41,402 nucleotides of DNA from Desulfobacterales bacterium. Its GTDB lineage: Bacteria; Desulfobacterota; Desulfobacteria; Desulfobacterales; SpSt-501. A program made the position numbers and the translations under genes. Shown one piece after another: positions 24,433-32,822 of this stretch. The notes below the pieces were generated by a model. That model saw only the letters and a list, made by a program, of their open reading frames with translations. It did not search any database and was not told the DNA's origin. The stretch's first letter is position 1. Every line of letters starts with the position of its first letter. The stretch lies in contig JALOOU010000053.1 in the NCBI GenBank assembly GCA_025454255.1, positions 1-41,402 on the forward strand, in the 5' to 3' direction.

Positions 24433-24454
24433 TGTTGTAGCCATTGCTACAACA
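24433..24454. promoter_or_regulatory. 22-bp palindrome upstream of the serine dehydratase gene
   Basis: TGTTGTAGC and GCTACAACA form perfect 9-bp arms around CATT. It lies 31 bases before the ATG of the serine dehydratase gene, within the 168-base gap after hypD. The form fits an operator for a dimeric regulator; a short RNA hairpin is the alternative. No U-run follows. Confidence 0.5.
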
Positions 24455-24485
24455 CTAGCGGCACATTGAAGATCAAGATACAACC

Positions 24486-26054
24486 ATGGCCTCCGGCTTC
24501 CCCAGCATCTTCAACGACGTGATCGGCCCGGTGATGCGGGGGCCGTCGAGTTCGCACTGCGCGGCCGCCTTGCGCATCGGCCGCCTGGCCCGCGACCTGA
24601 TGGGCGGCCGCATCGCCCGGGTTTTGATGGAATTCGACGCCAAGGGCTCCCTGGCCTTCACCCACGCCAGCCAGGGTTCCGACATGGGGTTTTTCGGGGG
24701 CCTCATGGGCTGGGATGCCCAGGACGAACGCCTGCTCGATTCGGCCGCCGCCGCCCGGGCCGCGGGGATCGAAGCGGAAACCCGGATCGCCGACTTCGGC
24801 GACCCCCACCCCAACACCTACCGTCTGACCCTGAGCAACCCCGCCGAGAAGCACACGCTGGTCGCGCTCTCCACCGGCGGGGGCATGGTCGAGGTCGTCG
24901 CCGTCGACCAGGTGCCGCTCTCGGTCAAAGGCGACTACTTCGAGACCCTGGTCGCGACGGCCCCGCGGGCCGACGACATCGGCGACCCGCCGCAGGCGAA
25001 GATCGAAGAGATCAGCGTGCACCGCGGGCCGGAATTTGACCTGGTCCAGATTCAAAGCCGGGCGCCCCTGCCCGACTCCGTGTTGGCCGGCCTGGCGGCC
25101 CGGCCGGGGGTCCGCTGGGTCAAGGTCCTGGCGCCGGTCCTGCCGATCCTCTCCCGCCGGCAGCCGACCGTGCCGTTCATCACCTGCGCCGAGATGCTCG
25201 CCTACCGGCCGCAGGAGGGTCTCGACCTCGGCCGGCTGGCCCTGCGCTACGAGAGCGCCCGGGGCGGCATCCCCGAGGAGGAGGTGTTCCGGCGCATGGG
25301 CGGGATCGTGCGCACCCTGCAGGCCTCCGTCGCCGCGGGCCTCGCGGGCACCGCCTTTGAAGACCGCATTCTCGGGTTCCAGTCCGGCGGCTATCTGGCC
25401 GCCAAGCGCTCGGGCCGGCTGCTGGACGCCGGCCTGCTGGACGCCGTGATCGCCTGCGTGAGCTCCCTCATGGAGGTCAAGAGCGCCATGGGGGTCATCG
25501 TGGCCGCGCCGACGGCCGGCGCCTGCGGCGCGCTGCCGGGGGCCGTGATCGGGGCCGCAGGCGCTCTGCAGCTGGACGAGGACGAGATGACCCGGGCCCT
25601 GCTGGCGGCCGGCATGATCGGCGTCTTCATCTGCGCCCGCTCCACCTTCGCCGCCGAGGTCTGCGGGTGCATGGCCGAGTGCGGGTCCGCCGCGGGCATG
25701 GCCGCCGCCGCCCTGGCCACCCTGGCCGGCGCAAGCGCCCGGCAGGCCGTCGATGCGGCGTCGATGGCGCTCCAGAACACCATGGGCCTGGTCTGCGACC
25801 CGGTGGCCGGCCGCGTGGAGGTGCCCTGCCTCGGCAAGAACGTGCTGGCCGCGGCGAACGCGCTGGCCTGCGCCAACATGGCGCTCGCCGGGTTCGACGC
25901 CGTCATCCCCCTGGACGAGGTGATCGCCGCCATGGACCGCACCGGCAGGAGCCTGCCCATGGAGCTGCGCTGCACGGGCCTGGGGGGGCTTTCGCTCACC
26001 CCGGCCGCGAAGCGGATCGAAGCGAAACTGGCGCGCCCGGATTCCGGAGCCTGA
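24486..26054 (+). CDS. sdaA: L-serine dehydratase, iron-sulfur, single-chain
   Basis: Converts L-serine to pyruvate and ammonium with an oxygen-sensitive 4Fe-4S cluster; cytosolic. It is 522 residues. The N-terminal beta domain starts FNDVIGPVMRGPSSSHCAAA (family GPSSSHT). An ACT-like middle region follows at about residues 145-225. The C-terminal alpha domain (from ~245) carries the cluster cysteines, in APTAGACGALPG, EVCGCMAECGSAAG and DPVAGRVEVPCLGKN. The fused order beta-alpha matches single-chain SdaA. The ribosome-binding site is weak. It lies downstream of hypD with its own palindrome, so it may be separately regulated. The Cys in SSSHC, where Thr is usual, is a small oddity. Confidence 0.92.
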   Translation: MASGFPSIFNDVIGPVMRGPSSSHCAAALRIGRLARDLMGGRIARVLMEFDAKGSLAFTHASQGSDMGFFGGLMGWDAQDERLLDSAAAARAAGIEAETRIADFGDPHPNTYRLTLSNPAEKHTLVALSTGGGMVEVVAVDQVPLSVKGDYFETLVATAPRADDIGDPPQAKIEEISVHRGPEFDLVQIQSRAPLPDSVLAGLAARPGVRWVKVLAPVLPILSRRQPTVPFITCAEMLAYRPQEGLDLGRLALRYESARGGIPEEEVFRRMGGIVRTLQASVAAGLAGTAFEDRILGFQSGGYLAAKRSGRLLDAGLLDAVIACVSSLMEVKSAMGVIVAAPTAGACGALPGAVIGAAGALQLDEDEMTRALLAAGMIGVFICARSTFAAEVCGCMAECGSAAGMAAAALATLAGASARQAVDAASMALQNTMGLVCDPVAGRVEVPCLGKNVLAAANALACANMALAGFDAVIPLDEVIAAMDRTGRSLPMELRCTGLGGLSLTPAAKRIEAKLARPDSGA

Positions 26055-26090
26055 GACGGAGGCACGAGCCGGAAGTCACCTGTTTTCCGT

Positions 26091-26144
26091 TGGAGTCCCG
26101 CTGCGCGGGGTCTTTGCCCGATCGCGGCCGGAAGCCGCTCCCAC
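26091..26144. repeat. REP-like dispersed palindromic repeat, copy B
   Basis: The same block order as at 19604-19660: AGTCCCGC, a GC-rich spacer, then ATCGCGGCCGGAAGCCGC and TCCC. It lies between the serine dehydratase and molybdoenzyme genes. The second palindromic arm differs by one base from copy A (GGCC for GGCT). Confidence 0.6.
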
Positions 26145-26168
26145 GATGACAGCGTGAAAGGGTCGCTC

Positions 26169-27212
26169 ATGCAAAAACCGATGCGCGTCATGACCGAAAG
26201 GCCGCTCAACGCCGAGACCCCGGCCGAGCACCTCACCTCCTGGATCACGCCCAACTCGGTCTTCTTCGACCGCAACCAGGGCGCCATCCCGCCGCGGCGA
26301 ATCCCCCTCACGCGCTGGCGGCTGGCGGTGGAGGGGGCGGTCCGCGAGCCCCTGTCGCTTGGCTTCGATGCCGTCCGGCGCCTGCCCAAGGCCAGCGCGG
26401 CCGACACGCTGGAGTGCTCCGGCAACGGGCGCGCGCTTCTCGCCGAGAAGGCCGCGGGCAACCCCTGGACCATCGGCGGGGTGGGCAACGCCGTCTGGGG
26501 CGGGGTCTGGCTGCGGGAGATCTTGAACATGGCCGGCCTCGCGCCGGAGGCCCGGCACGTGGCCTTCGAGGGGTTCGATGCGCCCTTGGGATCCGCCGGC
26601 GTCACGTTCGTGCGCAGCATCCCGATCGAGAAGGCGCTCGCCGCCACCCTGCTCGCCTACGAAATGAACGGCGAAGCGCTGCCGCTCAAGCACGGCTACC
26701 CGCTGCGGGCGCTCGCCCTGGGCTGGACCGGCGCCAACTGCGTCAAGTGGCTCAAGCGCATCGTCGTGCTGGACCGGCCCTTTGAGGGCTTCTTCATGGA
26801 CAAGGTCTACCGCGTCTTCCAAAGAGGGCAGGATTCCACGGCGGGAGCGGTCGTCACGGGCCTCAAACTCAAGTCCATCATCACCCAGCCGCGGCCCGGC
26901 GAGCGCCTGCCCGCCGGCCGCATCGCCGTGCTGGGCGCCGCCTACGGCGGCGAGTCCGATGTCGACCGGGTGGACGTCTCGCTGAACGCAGGCGCCAGCT
27001 GGGAGCCGGCCGAATTCATCGGCCCGCACGAGCCCTTTGCCTGGCGGCAGTGGCAGTTTCTCTGGACGGCGCGGGAGCCGGGAAGATACACCCTGATGGC
27101 CCGCGCTGCGGACCCGGAAGGCCGCTTGCAGCCGCTGCGCTCCGAATGGAATGTGTTGGGCTACGGCAGCAACGGCGTGCAGGAGCACGCCGTCGCCGTC
27201 GTAATCGTCTGA
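26169..27212 (+). CDS. Sulfite-oxidase-fold molybdopterin oxidoreductase
   Basis: A 347-residue protein with the two domains of the sulfite oxidase family. The molybdopterin domain (about 1-215) has the molybdenum-ligand cysteine C83 in TLECSGNGRAL and the cofactor-binding HGYPLRALALGWTGANCVKW. The C-terminal dimerisation domain (about 230-345) has YGGESDVDRVDVSLN. There is no Tat signal, heme-binding domain or membrane helix, so it appears cytosolic and its electron acceptor is unknown. The ATG at 26169 has AAAGGG 6 bases upstream; an in-frame GTG 15 bases earlier is less likely. Sulfite is only a possible substrate; many relatives act on other compounds. Confidence 0.87.
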   Translation: MQKPMRVMTERPLNAETPAEHLTSWITPNSVFFDRNQGAIPPRRIPLTRWRLAVEGAVREPLSLGFDAVRRLPKASAADTLECSGNGRALLAEKAAGNPWTIGGVGNAVWGGVWLREILNMAGLAPEARHVAFEGFDAPLGSAGVTFVRSIPIEKALAATLLAYEMNGEALPLKHGYPLRALALGWTGANCVKWLKRIVVLDRPFEGFFMDKVYRVFQRGQDSTAGAVVTGLKLKSIITQPRPGERLPAGRIAVLGAAYGGESDVDRVDVSLNAGASWEPAEFIGPHEPFAWRQWQFLWTAREPGRYTLMARAADPEGRLQPLRSEWNVLGYGSNGVQEHAVAVVIV

Positions 27213-27218
27213 CAGGGG

Positions 27219-27300
27219 GAAAGCGGGCGTGCCGGGATGGACTTCCACGATCCCGCGGCATGTGTCCCGCGCCGGGTTCATGAACCCCGATTCCGCTTTC
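27219..27300. terminator. Nested inverted repeats between convergent genes
   Basis: GAAAGCGG (27219-27226) and CCGCTTTC (27293-27300) are inverted copies flanking the convergent gap. Inside lies GGGTTCATGAACCC (27274-27287), a perfect 14-base palindrome. They could act as a bidirectional transcription barrier, but no U-run is present. Confidence 0.35.
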
Positions 27301-28471
27301 AGCAGGCCTCTTCATATATCAACCGCACATCGTCCCCGCAAAGGTCCCGGGGGTTGGGAACGAACAGCCGCGCCTGTTTCATGGCCCCCTGCACCAGCTT
27401 CGGCAGATCTGTCCGCGGAATGCCGTAATCGCTCATCCGGAACGAGACGCCGATCGCTTGCAACAGCTCCTTGACCGCCTCGACGCACTGGCCGGCCGCA
27501 GCCAGCGGCGAACGCCCCGCCACGTCTCGGCCCATCAATGCCGCCATCCGTCCGTATTTGGAGGCGGCGCCGGCCAGGTTGTAGCGCATGACATGCGGCA
27601 GCATCAAGGCGTTGGTGCGGCCGTGGGTCATGTGGTACTCGGTGCCGAGCGGATAGGCCAGAGCGTGCACGGCCCCCAGGCCGCCGCTGCCGAAAGCCAA
27701 CCCCGCCAGGGTGGCGGCCGCCGACAGATGGTAGCGGGCCTCGATATTCGAGGATTTGGCGCAGGCCGCCGGCAGCCAACGGGCGATCCGTTCGATGGCC
27801 CGCTCCGCATGCAGGTCGGAGAACACGGTGGCGTTCATGGACACGTAGGTCTCCGCAGCGTGCACGAAGGCGTCCATCCCGGTGTCTGCGGTGACGTGAG
27901 GGGGCATGCCCACGGTGAGCAGCGGGTCGATGATGGCCGTGTCCGCAACGGCAAACCGGCTGAAGACAACGCTCTTGAGGTTCTCGCGCTCATCGGTCAC
28001 GACCAGCACCCGGGTCACCTCGCTGCCCGTTCCCGCCGTGGTCGGCATCAAAACCAGGGGGGCGCCCCGCCGGGGCACCCGATCCAGCCCGGTGTAGTCC
28101 AGGATTCCCCCGGGATTGCCCGCCAGGATGGAGATGCCCTTGGCGGCATCCAGCGAACTGCCTCCTCCCACCCCCACCACCAGCCGACAGCCCTCGGCGC
28201 GATAAAACTCCGCCCCCCGGTCGATCACCTCCGAGGGCGGCTCCGGCTGCACCCCGTCGTACAGGGCATAGGGGATGCCGTCGGACCTCAGCGCGGTTTC
28301 GATCGGCGCAAGCACCTGGGCCTTGACGATGCCGGGATCGGTAACGATCAGGATTTTGCCGCCGCCGAGCTGGCGGATCTCCTCCGCGACCGACCCGGCG
28401 GTGTTGAGCCCAAAGACGATCTTGCAGGGAGAATAAAACACATCGGGCTGGATCGGTTCGATTTTGATCAT
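27299..28471 (-). CDS. Iron-containing alcohol dehydrogenase
   Basis: A 390-residue group III NAD(P)-dependent alcohol dehydrogenase. Nucleotide binding is at GVGGGSSLDAAKG (about 96-108) and PTTAGTGSE. Metal ligands are an Asp and a His in DTGMDAFVHAAE, a His in GAVHALAYPLG and a His in EYHMTHGRTN. These distinguish it from zinc ADHs. The substrate (short alcohol/aldehyde or hydroxy acid) cannot be told from the sequence. The ATG at 28471 has AAGGGG ~8 bases upstream. It lies 28 bases downstream of the Nudix gene in the same direction. Confidence 0.93.
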   Translation of the reverse strand: MIKIEPIQPDVFYSPCKIVFGLNTAGSVAEEIRQLGGGKILIVTDPGIVKAQVLAPIETALRSDGIPYALYDGVQPEPPSEVIDRGAEFYRAEGCRLVVGVGGGSSLDAAKGISILAGNPGGILDYTGLDRVPRRGAPLVLMPTTAGTGSEVTRVLVVTDERENLKSVVFSRFAVADTAIIDPLLTVGMPPHVTADTGMDAFVHAAETYVSMNATVFSDLHAERAIERIARWLPAACAKSSNIEARYHLSAAATLAGLAFGSGGLGAVHALAYPLGTEYHMTHGRTNALMLPHVMRYNLAGAASKYGRMAALMGRDVAGRSPLAAAGQCVEAVKELLQAIGVSFRMSDYGIPRTDLPKLVQGAMKQARLFVPNPRDLCGDDVRLIYEEAC

Positions 28472-28499
28472 GGTCTTCCCCTTCGCCTGTTGGAATCGT

Positions 28500-29432
28500 T
28501 TAGTATGGGCGCTGTGTTTTCGATCTCAACGCGATCGGCCGCCAACTTCCGGAGCCGTCGTTCCACACGCGCGAAAAGGGCTCACCCGCCTGCAGCACCC
28601 GGGGCTCGGCAGCGCCGAAGCCGATCACGGACGCCTCCAGCCCGTAGTGCGGGTCCCAGGGCATGAGGATGAGGGCGTGGGGGGATTCCGGAATCGGGAC
28701 CAGCCGGGGCAGAACGCCTGGACTCCAGGTTCGGGTAGCCGCGGCGGCCTGCAGCGATGAGACGGTGGCATGCTGCGCCAGCTCCTGCAGGGTCGCGAGC
28801 CCCGGCGGGGTGAGGGGCACGACGCCGGTCAGATTCGCCGCGAGCGCCTCCATCGGGGTCAGCCAGACCCCCTCCGTGGTTTCACGCATGTCCGGCCGGC
28901 AGCACTGGCCGGGCGGCAGGGCGGCGATGAAAAAGCGCGTGTCGAAGCGCCGCGGCATGGCCAGCGGCGTGACCCAGCGCTCCCAGCGCCAAAGCGCGGA
29001 GAGGCTCAGCACCCAGCCGCCTGATTCCACCAGCCGCCTGAACCAGCCGCGCCCGGCGCCGTGGGCGGCGCGGAAGGCGCAGGCGGCCGGGTAGCCCTCG
29101 GCGCCCGCCGCCCGGCGCAGAGCCAGCAGCGCCTGCGACTCCTCGAAGGCTTCGCGCACGGCCGCCACCGCATAGGGCAGAACCGCGAAGCCGCCCGCAT
29201 CCCCCAGGCGGCGGTCGATGGCCGCGGCCGCCAGGTCCACCCGCCCCCCCCAGAAAGCGGCATCCTCGTCGCCCGCATCGACCAGCCCCCCCGGAAAGAC
29301 GAAGGTGCCGGGCATGAAGCCGCTCGTGCGGCTGCGGCGCAGCAGGTAGACCTGGAGCCGGCCGGCGGCCTCCCGCACCAGGATCAGGGTCGCGGCCGGC
29401 GCCGGTAGGCCTGCTTCGGCGGTCATCCCCAT
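28500..29432 (-). CDS. Nudix hydrolase, NUDT19-like
   Basis: A 310-residue Nudix protein. The N-terminal fold reads ATLILVREAAGRLQVYLLRR and the Nudix box is split: FVFPGGLVDAGD, then, after ~35 inserted residues, AAVREAFEESQALLAL. A long insert before REAFEE is characteristic of the NUDT19/acyl-CoA diphosphatase type, so a CoA ester is a plausible substrate. The region around 155-310 is specific to this subgroup. It is the second gene of a short minus-strand run, starting 5 bases after the ABM-fold gene ends. GAGGCGG precedes the ATG. Confidence 0.82.
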   Translation of the reverse strand: MGMTAEAGLPAPAATLILVREAAGRLQVYLLRRSRTSGFMPGTFVFPGGLVDAGDEDAAFWGGRVDLAAAAIDRRLGDAGGFAVLPYAVAAVREAFEESQALLALRRAAGAEGYPAACAFRAAHGAGRGWFRRLVESGGWVLSLSALWRWERWVTPLAMPRRFDTRFFIAALPPGQCCRPDMRETTEGVWLTPMEALAANLTGVVPLTPPGLATLQELAQHATVSSLQAAAATRTWSPGVLPRLVPIPESPHALILMPWDPHYGLEASVIGFGAAEPRVLQAGEPFSRVWNDGSGSWRPIALRSKTQRPY

Positions 29433-29437
29433 CCGCC

Positions 29438-29746
29438 TCAGGCCGGGGCCAGCACGTGGATCCCGACGTTCTTCACCAGCCCCTTCACCTTCTCGCGGTA
29501 GCTCAGCATGTGCGGCGCCTTCAGGTGGGCGTGAAGGTCCTCCAGGCTCTCCCAGGCCTCGATGATCGTGACCGTGTCGGCCCGCGGGGCGGCCTGGACC
29601 GCTATTCCGGATTCGACGTCCACGGCCGGCGTGTAGCCGCGGCAGCCCTGCTCGGCCAGGACCCGGGGAACGTTCTCCTTGAGAATGCCCAAGAACTTCT
29701 GCCGGCCGCCCTCTTTCAGCTTGATGGTGGCGATGACGTGGATCAT
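29438..29746 (-). CDS. ABM-fold (antibiotic biosynthesis monooxygenase-like) protein
   Basis: A 102-residue single-domain protein of the dimeric alpha/beta-barrel type: MIHVIATIKLKEGGRQKF, RGYTPAVDVESG, TVTIIEAWESLEDLHAHLKA and PHMLSYREKV follow the ABM pattern. Members include quinol monooxygenases and proteins of unknown role; the residues that decide between these are not diagnostic here. The ATG at 29746 is preceded by AAGGAGG at a good distance; the open frame continues upstream but looks non-coding. It is divergent from the TauE/SafE gene. Confidence 0.8.
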   Translation of the reverse strand: MIHVIATIKLKEGGRQKFLGILKENVPRVLAEQGCRGYTPAVDVESGIAVQAAPRADTVTIIEAWESLEDLHAHLKAPHMLSYREKVKGLVKNVGIHVLAPA

Positions 29747-29998
29747 GGGGCCCCTCCTTCGATTGATTCGGATCAGACTATACGGCCTGCTCGCCCAGGT
29801 CAATGGCCGCAGCAGGGCGGACGCCCGAGGGTGCGTGCCGAGCCGCGGGCGCATCTCCGGCGGGAAGGGGCGTTATCCATTGACATTCCTAACTGCCGGC
29901 ATTATTACAGCCTACTACATTTGGTTATGACTTGTTCACTATATCGCGGCGCCTTCGACTTCCGTTCGATAGGCTAATTCAGCAGGCAGGAGGGAACA

Positions 29999-31264
29999 AT
30001 GGGTTCAAACTATCCGCAGAAAAGAGTCTTAATTGCATTCTGGGTTGTGCTGACCGCAATGGCCGTTGCAGCCGCCTCCGGCGCCTGGGCCCAGACCCCG
30101 GCACCGGCCACGGAGCAGCCGGCCGCCGCTGCGCCCGCCCCGGCGGCCGCCAAACCGGCCGAGGCCAAACCCAAGCTGGTCGGCGACTCCCTGGGGCTTC
30201 CGTCCAGACTGGGCCAGGAGATCGCCAAGGCGCCCGAGGGCAAGGGCCGCGGGCAGATCGACCCTAAGGCGCCGCGCGGCGTCTTCGGCATTCCGGGCGC
30301 GCCCCAGCCGAGCTCGATTCTCATCTTTCTGTGGGCCACATGGGTGGGCTGGGTCTTTTCGACGGTGGGCGCCTTCGGCGGCATCATGGCCGGCGTCGGC
30401 CACATGACGGTATACGGCCTGGGCGACTACGTCCGAACCTTCCGGGAGACCGCCCCCGGTCTCAACAAGACACTGACCGACAGCATCCGGACCTCCAACC
30501 AGTTCCTGGTGGGGCTCTCCTCCATCGTCAGCGTGTTCAACTATCTCAAGTCCCGCCGCATGTCCTGGCCGCTCGGGCTCGCCTTGGGCGCAGGCTCGAT
30601 CGTCGGTGCGTTCACCGCGGCGGAGTTGACCGGCGGCAAGGTCAGCTTCAGCCAGTACCAGGGTTGGTTCGGCGTGTTCGTGCTGGTCGTGGGCTTCGTG
30701 CTGATCTACGAGCTCACCCCCAAGGGCCAGGCCGGCAAGAAAGCTGCCAAGGCCGCAGCCCAGGCGTTCGAGAAGACCGTCAAGGAAAAGGCGGACATCG
30801 CATCGGCCGGCGTGAAGATCAACTCCTTCGGGGCCACCAAGGCCTCCATGACCTTCTTCGGCACCGAGTTCACCTTCAACCCCATCGCCGCCTTCTTCGG
30901 CGGCGTGGTCATCGCCGCGATCTCGGCCTTCATCGGCGTGGGCGGGGGATTCCTGTACGTGCCCTATCTGACCAGCGTCGTCGGCCTGCCCATGTTCGTC
31001 GTGGCCGGCACCTCCGCCCTGGCCGTTTTGATCAGCATGATCACAAGCATCGGGACCTACATCACCCGGGCCGGCGCCGGCATGGACTGGATGCTGGTGG
31101 GCATTCAGCTAATCGGGGTCTTCATCGGCTCGATGATCGGACCACGGACCGCCAAGTACATCCCGGAGAAGTGGCTCAAGGTACTGTTCATCGTTCTGGC
31201 CTTGTATGTCGGCATTGGCTACTTCAGCCGGGGCTTCTTCGGCAGGGCCTGGGTGCCGCTGTGA
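29999..31264 (+). CDS. TauE/SafE-family sulfite/sulfonate permease
   Basis: A 421-residue integral membrane protein. An N-terminal helix or signal (residues 9-31) is followed by an Ala/Pro-rich extracytoplasmic stretch to ~60, which is unusual for the family. The first TauE half begins with ATWVGWVFSTVGAFGGIMAG (about 113-132). The second half has AAISAFIGVGGGFLYVPYLT and FVVAGTSALAVLISMITSIG. These are the two repeats of the TauE/SafE fold, whose members export sulfite, sulfoacetate or related anions. GGAGGG precedes the ATG. It stands alone in its transcript, divergent from the ABM gene. Substrate not determined. Confidence 0.88.
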   Translation: MGSNYPQKRVLIAFWVVLTAMAVAAASGAWAQTPAPATEQPAAAAPAPAAAKPAEAKPKLVGDSLGLPSRLGQEIAKAPEGKGRGQIDPKAPRGVFGIPGAPQPSSILIFLWATWVGWVFSTVGAFGGIMAGVGHMTVYGLGDYVRTFRETAPGLNKTLTDSIRTSNQFLVGLSSIVSVFNYLKSRRMSWPLGLALGAGSIVGAFTAAELTGGKVSFSQYQGWFGVFVLVVGFVLIYELTPKGQAGKKAAKAAAQAFEKTVKEKADIASAGVKINSFGATKASMTFFGTEFTFNPIAAFFGGVVIAAISAFIGVGGGFLYVPYLTSVVGLPMFVVAGTSALAVLISMITSIGTYITRAGAGMDWMLVGIQLIGVFIGSMIGPRTAKYIPEKWLKVLFIVLALYVGIGYFSRGFFGRAWVPL

Positions 31265-31289
31265 TCTGAACGCACGATACGGGAATCGA

Positions 31290-31321
31290 GACGCCCGAGC
31301 GCCTTCAGGGGCTCGGGCGTC
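31290..31321 (+). terminator. Hairpin downstream of the TauE/SafE gene
   Basis: GACGCCCGAGC and GCTCGGGCGTC are exact 11-bp arms around a 10-base loop, 25 bases after the stop. There is no U-run, so intrinsic termination is uncertain, but the position fits a transcript-end structure. Confidence 0.5.
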
Positions 31322-31366
31322 GTGCTGTCGGCTCGCGGTGCCCGTTTCGGCGTCAGGCTGAAACCC

Positions 31367-31915
31367 ATGTGGTATTATTGCGACCCCTATCTCCTGGCCC
31401 TCTACCGGTTGACGGGCGTCGAGATCTTCGACGGGCTCATCGGCACCCTCCTTGTGGCGCTCATCGCGGCCGTCGTCGGGGAGTTCACCATCTCCGTCGT
31501 TTTTCGCATCAACCGCCGGCATCTCGACCGGTTGAACGACGATCTCAAGAAATACAGCGAGCTGTCGCAGGAGGCCGCGCGCCGGGGGGACCCGGTCAGC
31601 TACAAGGCCTTGAACAAGCAGGCCAACGATGCCTACGGCCAGGTCTTCTTCAACAAGTTCGGGCTCTCCGCCGCCGCGCTCTGGCCGGTCTTCTTCGCGC
31701 TGGACTGGATGCAGCGGCACTTTTCGGAAAACGGGGTCGCCGTGCCCCTTTTCCCGGAGGGCGCCAACTACGTCGCGGTCTTTCTGGTTTGCTACATCCT
31801 GGCTCGGATCGTCTTCGGCCGGCTCAAACCGCACCTGCCCTACTTCAAGCAGCAGCACGCCATGCTGATGTCCTACGGCAAAAGAGAGCGGGCCGCCGAA
31901 GAACCACCCCCGTGA
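31367..31915 (+). CDS. Small membrane protein, possibly DUF106/EMC3-like
   Basis: A 182-residue protein of unknown function. A hydrophobic segment (about 20-45) is followed by a charged helical stretch (RINRRHLDRLNDDLKKYSEL, then SQEAARRGDPVSYKALNKQAND). Two more hydrophobic segments follow at about 100-118 and 135-155, then a basic tail. Helix, cytoplasmic coiled pair, then two helices is the layout of the DUF106/EMC3/TMCO1 group of Oxa1-superfamily insertases; this is a resemblance of layout, not a firm match. The ATG at 31367 is chosen because the 15 preceding in-frame codons are Arg/Gly-rich. It lies 118 bases before the dedA start. Confidence 0.6.
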   Translation: MWYYCDPYLLALYRLTGVEIFDGLIGTLLVALIAAVVGEFTISVVFRINRRHLDRLNDDLKKYSELSQEAARRGDPVSYKALNKQANDAYGQVFFNKFGLSAAALWPVFFALDWMQRHFSENGVAVPLFPEGANYVAVFLVCYILARIVFGRLKPHLPYFKQQHAMLMSYGKRERAAEEPPP

Positions 31916-32033
31916 TCGGCTTCCGCCCGAGCCTCGAATGTGCTATAGTGGTGCATTGACAAGGATCTTGGCGCAGCTCTTCTCCGAAGACCGGGCACCT
32001 CGCCCGCCCAGCGCCCACAGAAGAGAGGTTCCA

Positions 32034-32708
32034 TTGGAAGCAGTCACCTTCATGATCGACTTCATTCTGCACATCGACCGGCATCTGCAGGTGCTCTGCG
32101 CCAGCTACGGCCTGTGGGTCTACGCCATCTTGTTCCTCATCGTCTTCTGCGAGACCGGCCTGGTCGTGACCCCGTTCCTGCCGGGCGACTCGCTGCTCTT
32201 TGCCGTGGGGTCGATGACCGCCATCGGCGCCCTCGACCTGACCTGGGTGATCCTGATCCTGATCGCCGCGGCCATCATCGGCGACTCCGTGAACTACACC
32301 ATCGGCAACCGCTTGGGACCGAAGGTCTTCCACCAGGACCACGGGCGCCTGCTCAACAAGGAGTACCTGCTCCGGACCCATGCGTTCTATGAAAAACACG
32401 GCGGCAAGACCATCGTCATCGCCCGCTTCCTGCCCATCATCCGCACCTTCGCGCCGTTTGTGGCCGGAATCGGCAGCATGGCCTACCCCCGCTTTCTCTT
32501 CTTCAACGTCTCCGGCGCCGTCCTGTGGGTACTGATCTTCGTCCTGGCCGGCTTCTGGTTCGGCAACATCCCCGCGATCCAAAACAACTTCAGCCTGGTC
32601 ATCCTGGCACTGGTGCTGATTCCGGGGATCCCGGCCACGGTGGAGTTCATCCGCATGCAGCTCGCCGGCCGCAAAGCCAAAAGGGCCGTAACGGCCACCC
32701 AGGCATAG
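32034..32708 (+). CDS. dedA: DedA-family membrane protein
   Basis: A 224-residue inner-membrane protein of the DedA/VTT family, involved in membrane lipid (undecaprenyl/phospholipid) handling and proton-motive-force homeostasis. Visible features are FCETGLVVTPFLPGDSLLFA, GDSVNYTIGNRLG, and the family signature FYEKHGGKTIVIARFLPIIR followed by TFAPFVAGIG. The TTG at 32034 is chosen as start. AGAGAGG lies about 4 bases upstream, and the resulting N-terminus, (M)EAVTFMIDFILHIDRHL, aligns without gap to the start of E. coli DedA as remembered. The next ATG (32052) would cut six residues. Confidence 0.93.
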   Translation: MEAVTFMIDFILHIDRHLQVLCASYGLWVYAILFLIVFCETGLVVTPFLPGDSLLFAVGSMTAIGALDLTWVILILIAAAIIGDSVNYTIGNRLGPKVFHQDHGRLLNKEYLLRTHAFYEKHGGKTIVIARFLPIIRTFAPFVAGIGSMAYPRFLFFNVSGAVLWVLIFVLAGFWFGNIPAIQNNFSLVILALVLIPGIPATVEFIRMQLAGRKAKRAVTATQA

Positions 32709-32822
32709 ATTCCACGATTGGGATTTTCGACAGCAACGGGGTGAAGCGCTGCGCCGTCCCGGCGGGGCGCTGCAGGCGCGCGGAACCGTTGTAGAAAAGA
32801 TTCGACGTTCTGCGGAGGTGGA

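Noticed and set aside
25391-26647. A 418-codon open frame on the minus strand across sdaA and the molybdoenzyme
   Set aside because: It spans two well-supported genes on the other strand and has no recognisable domain.
31290-31321. Strong intrinsic terminator after the TauE/SafE gene
   Set aside because: The stem is good, but no U-run follows, so it is listed only as a hairpin of moderate confidence.
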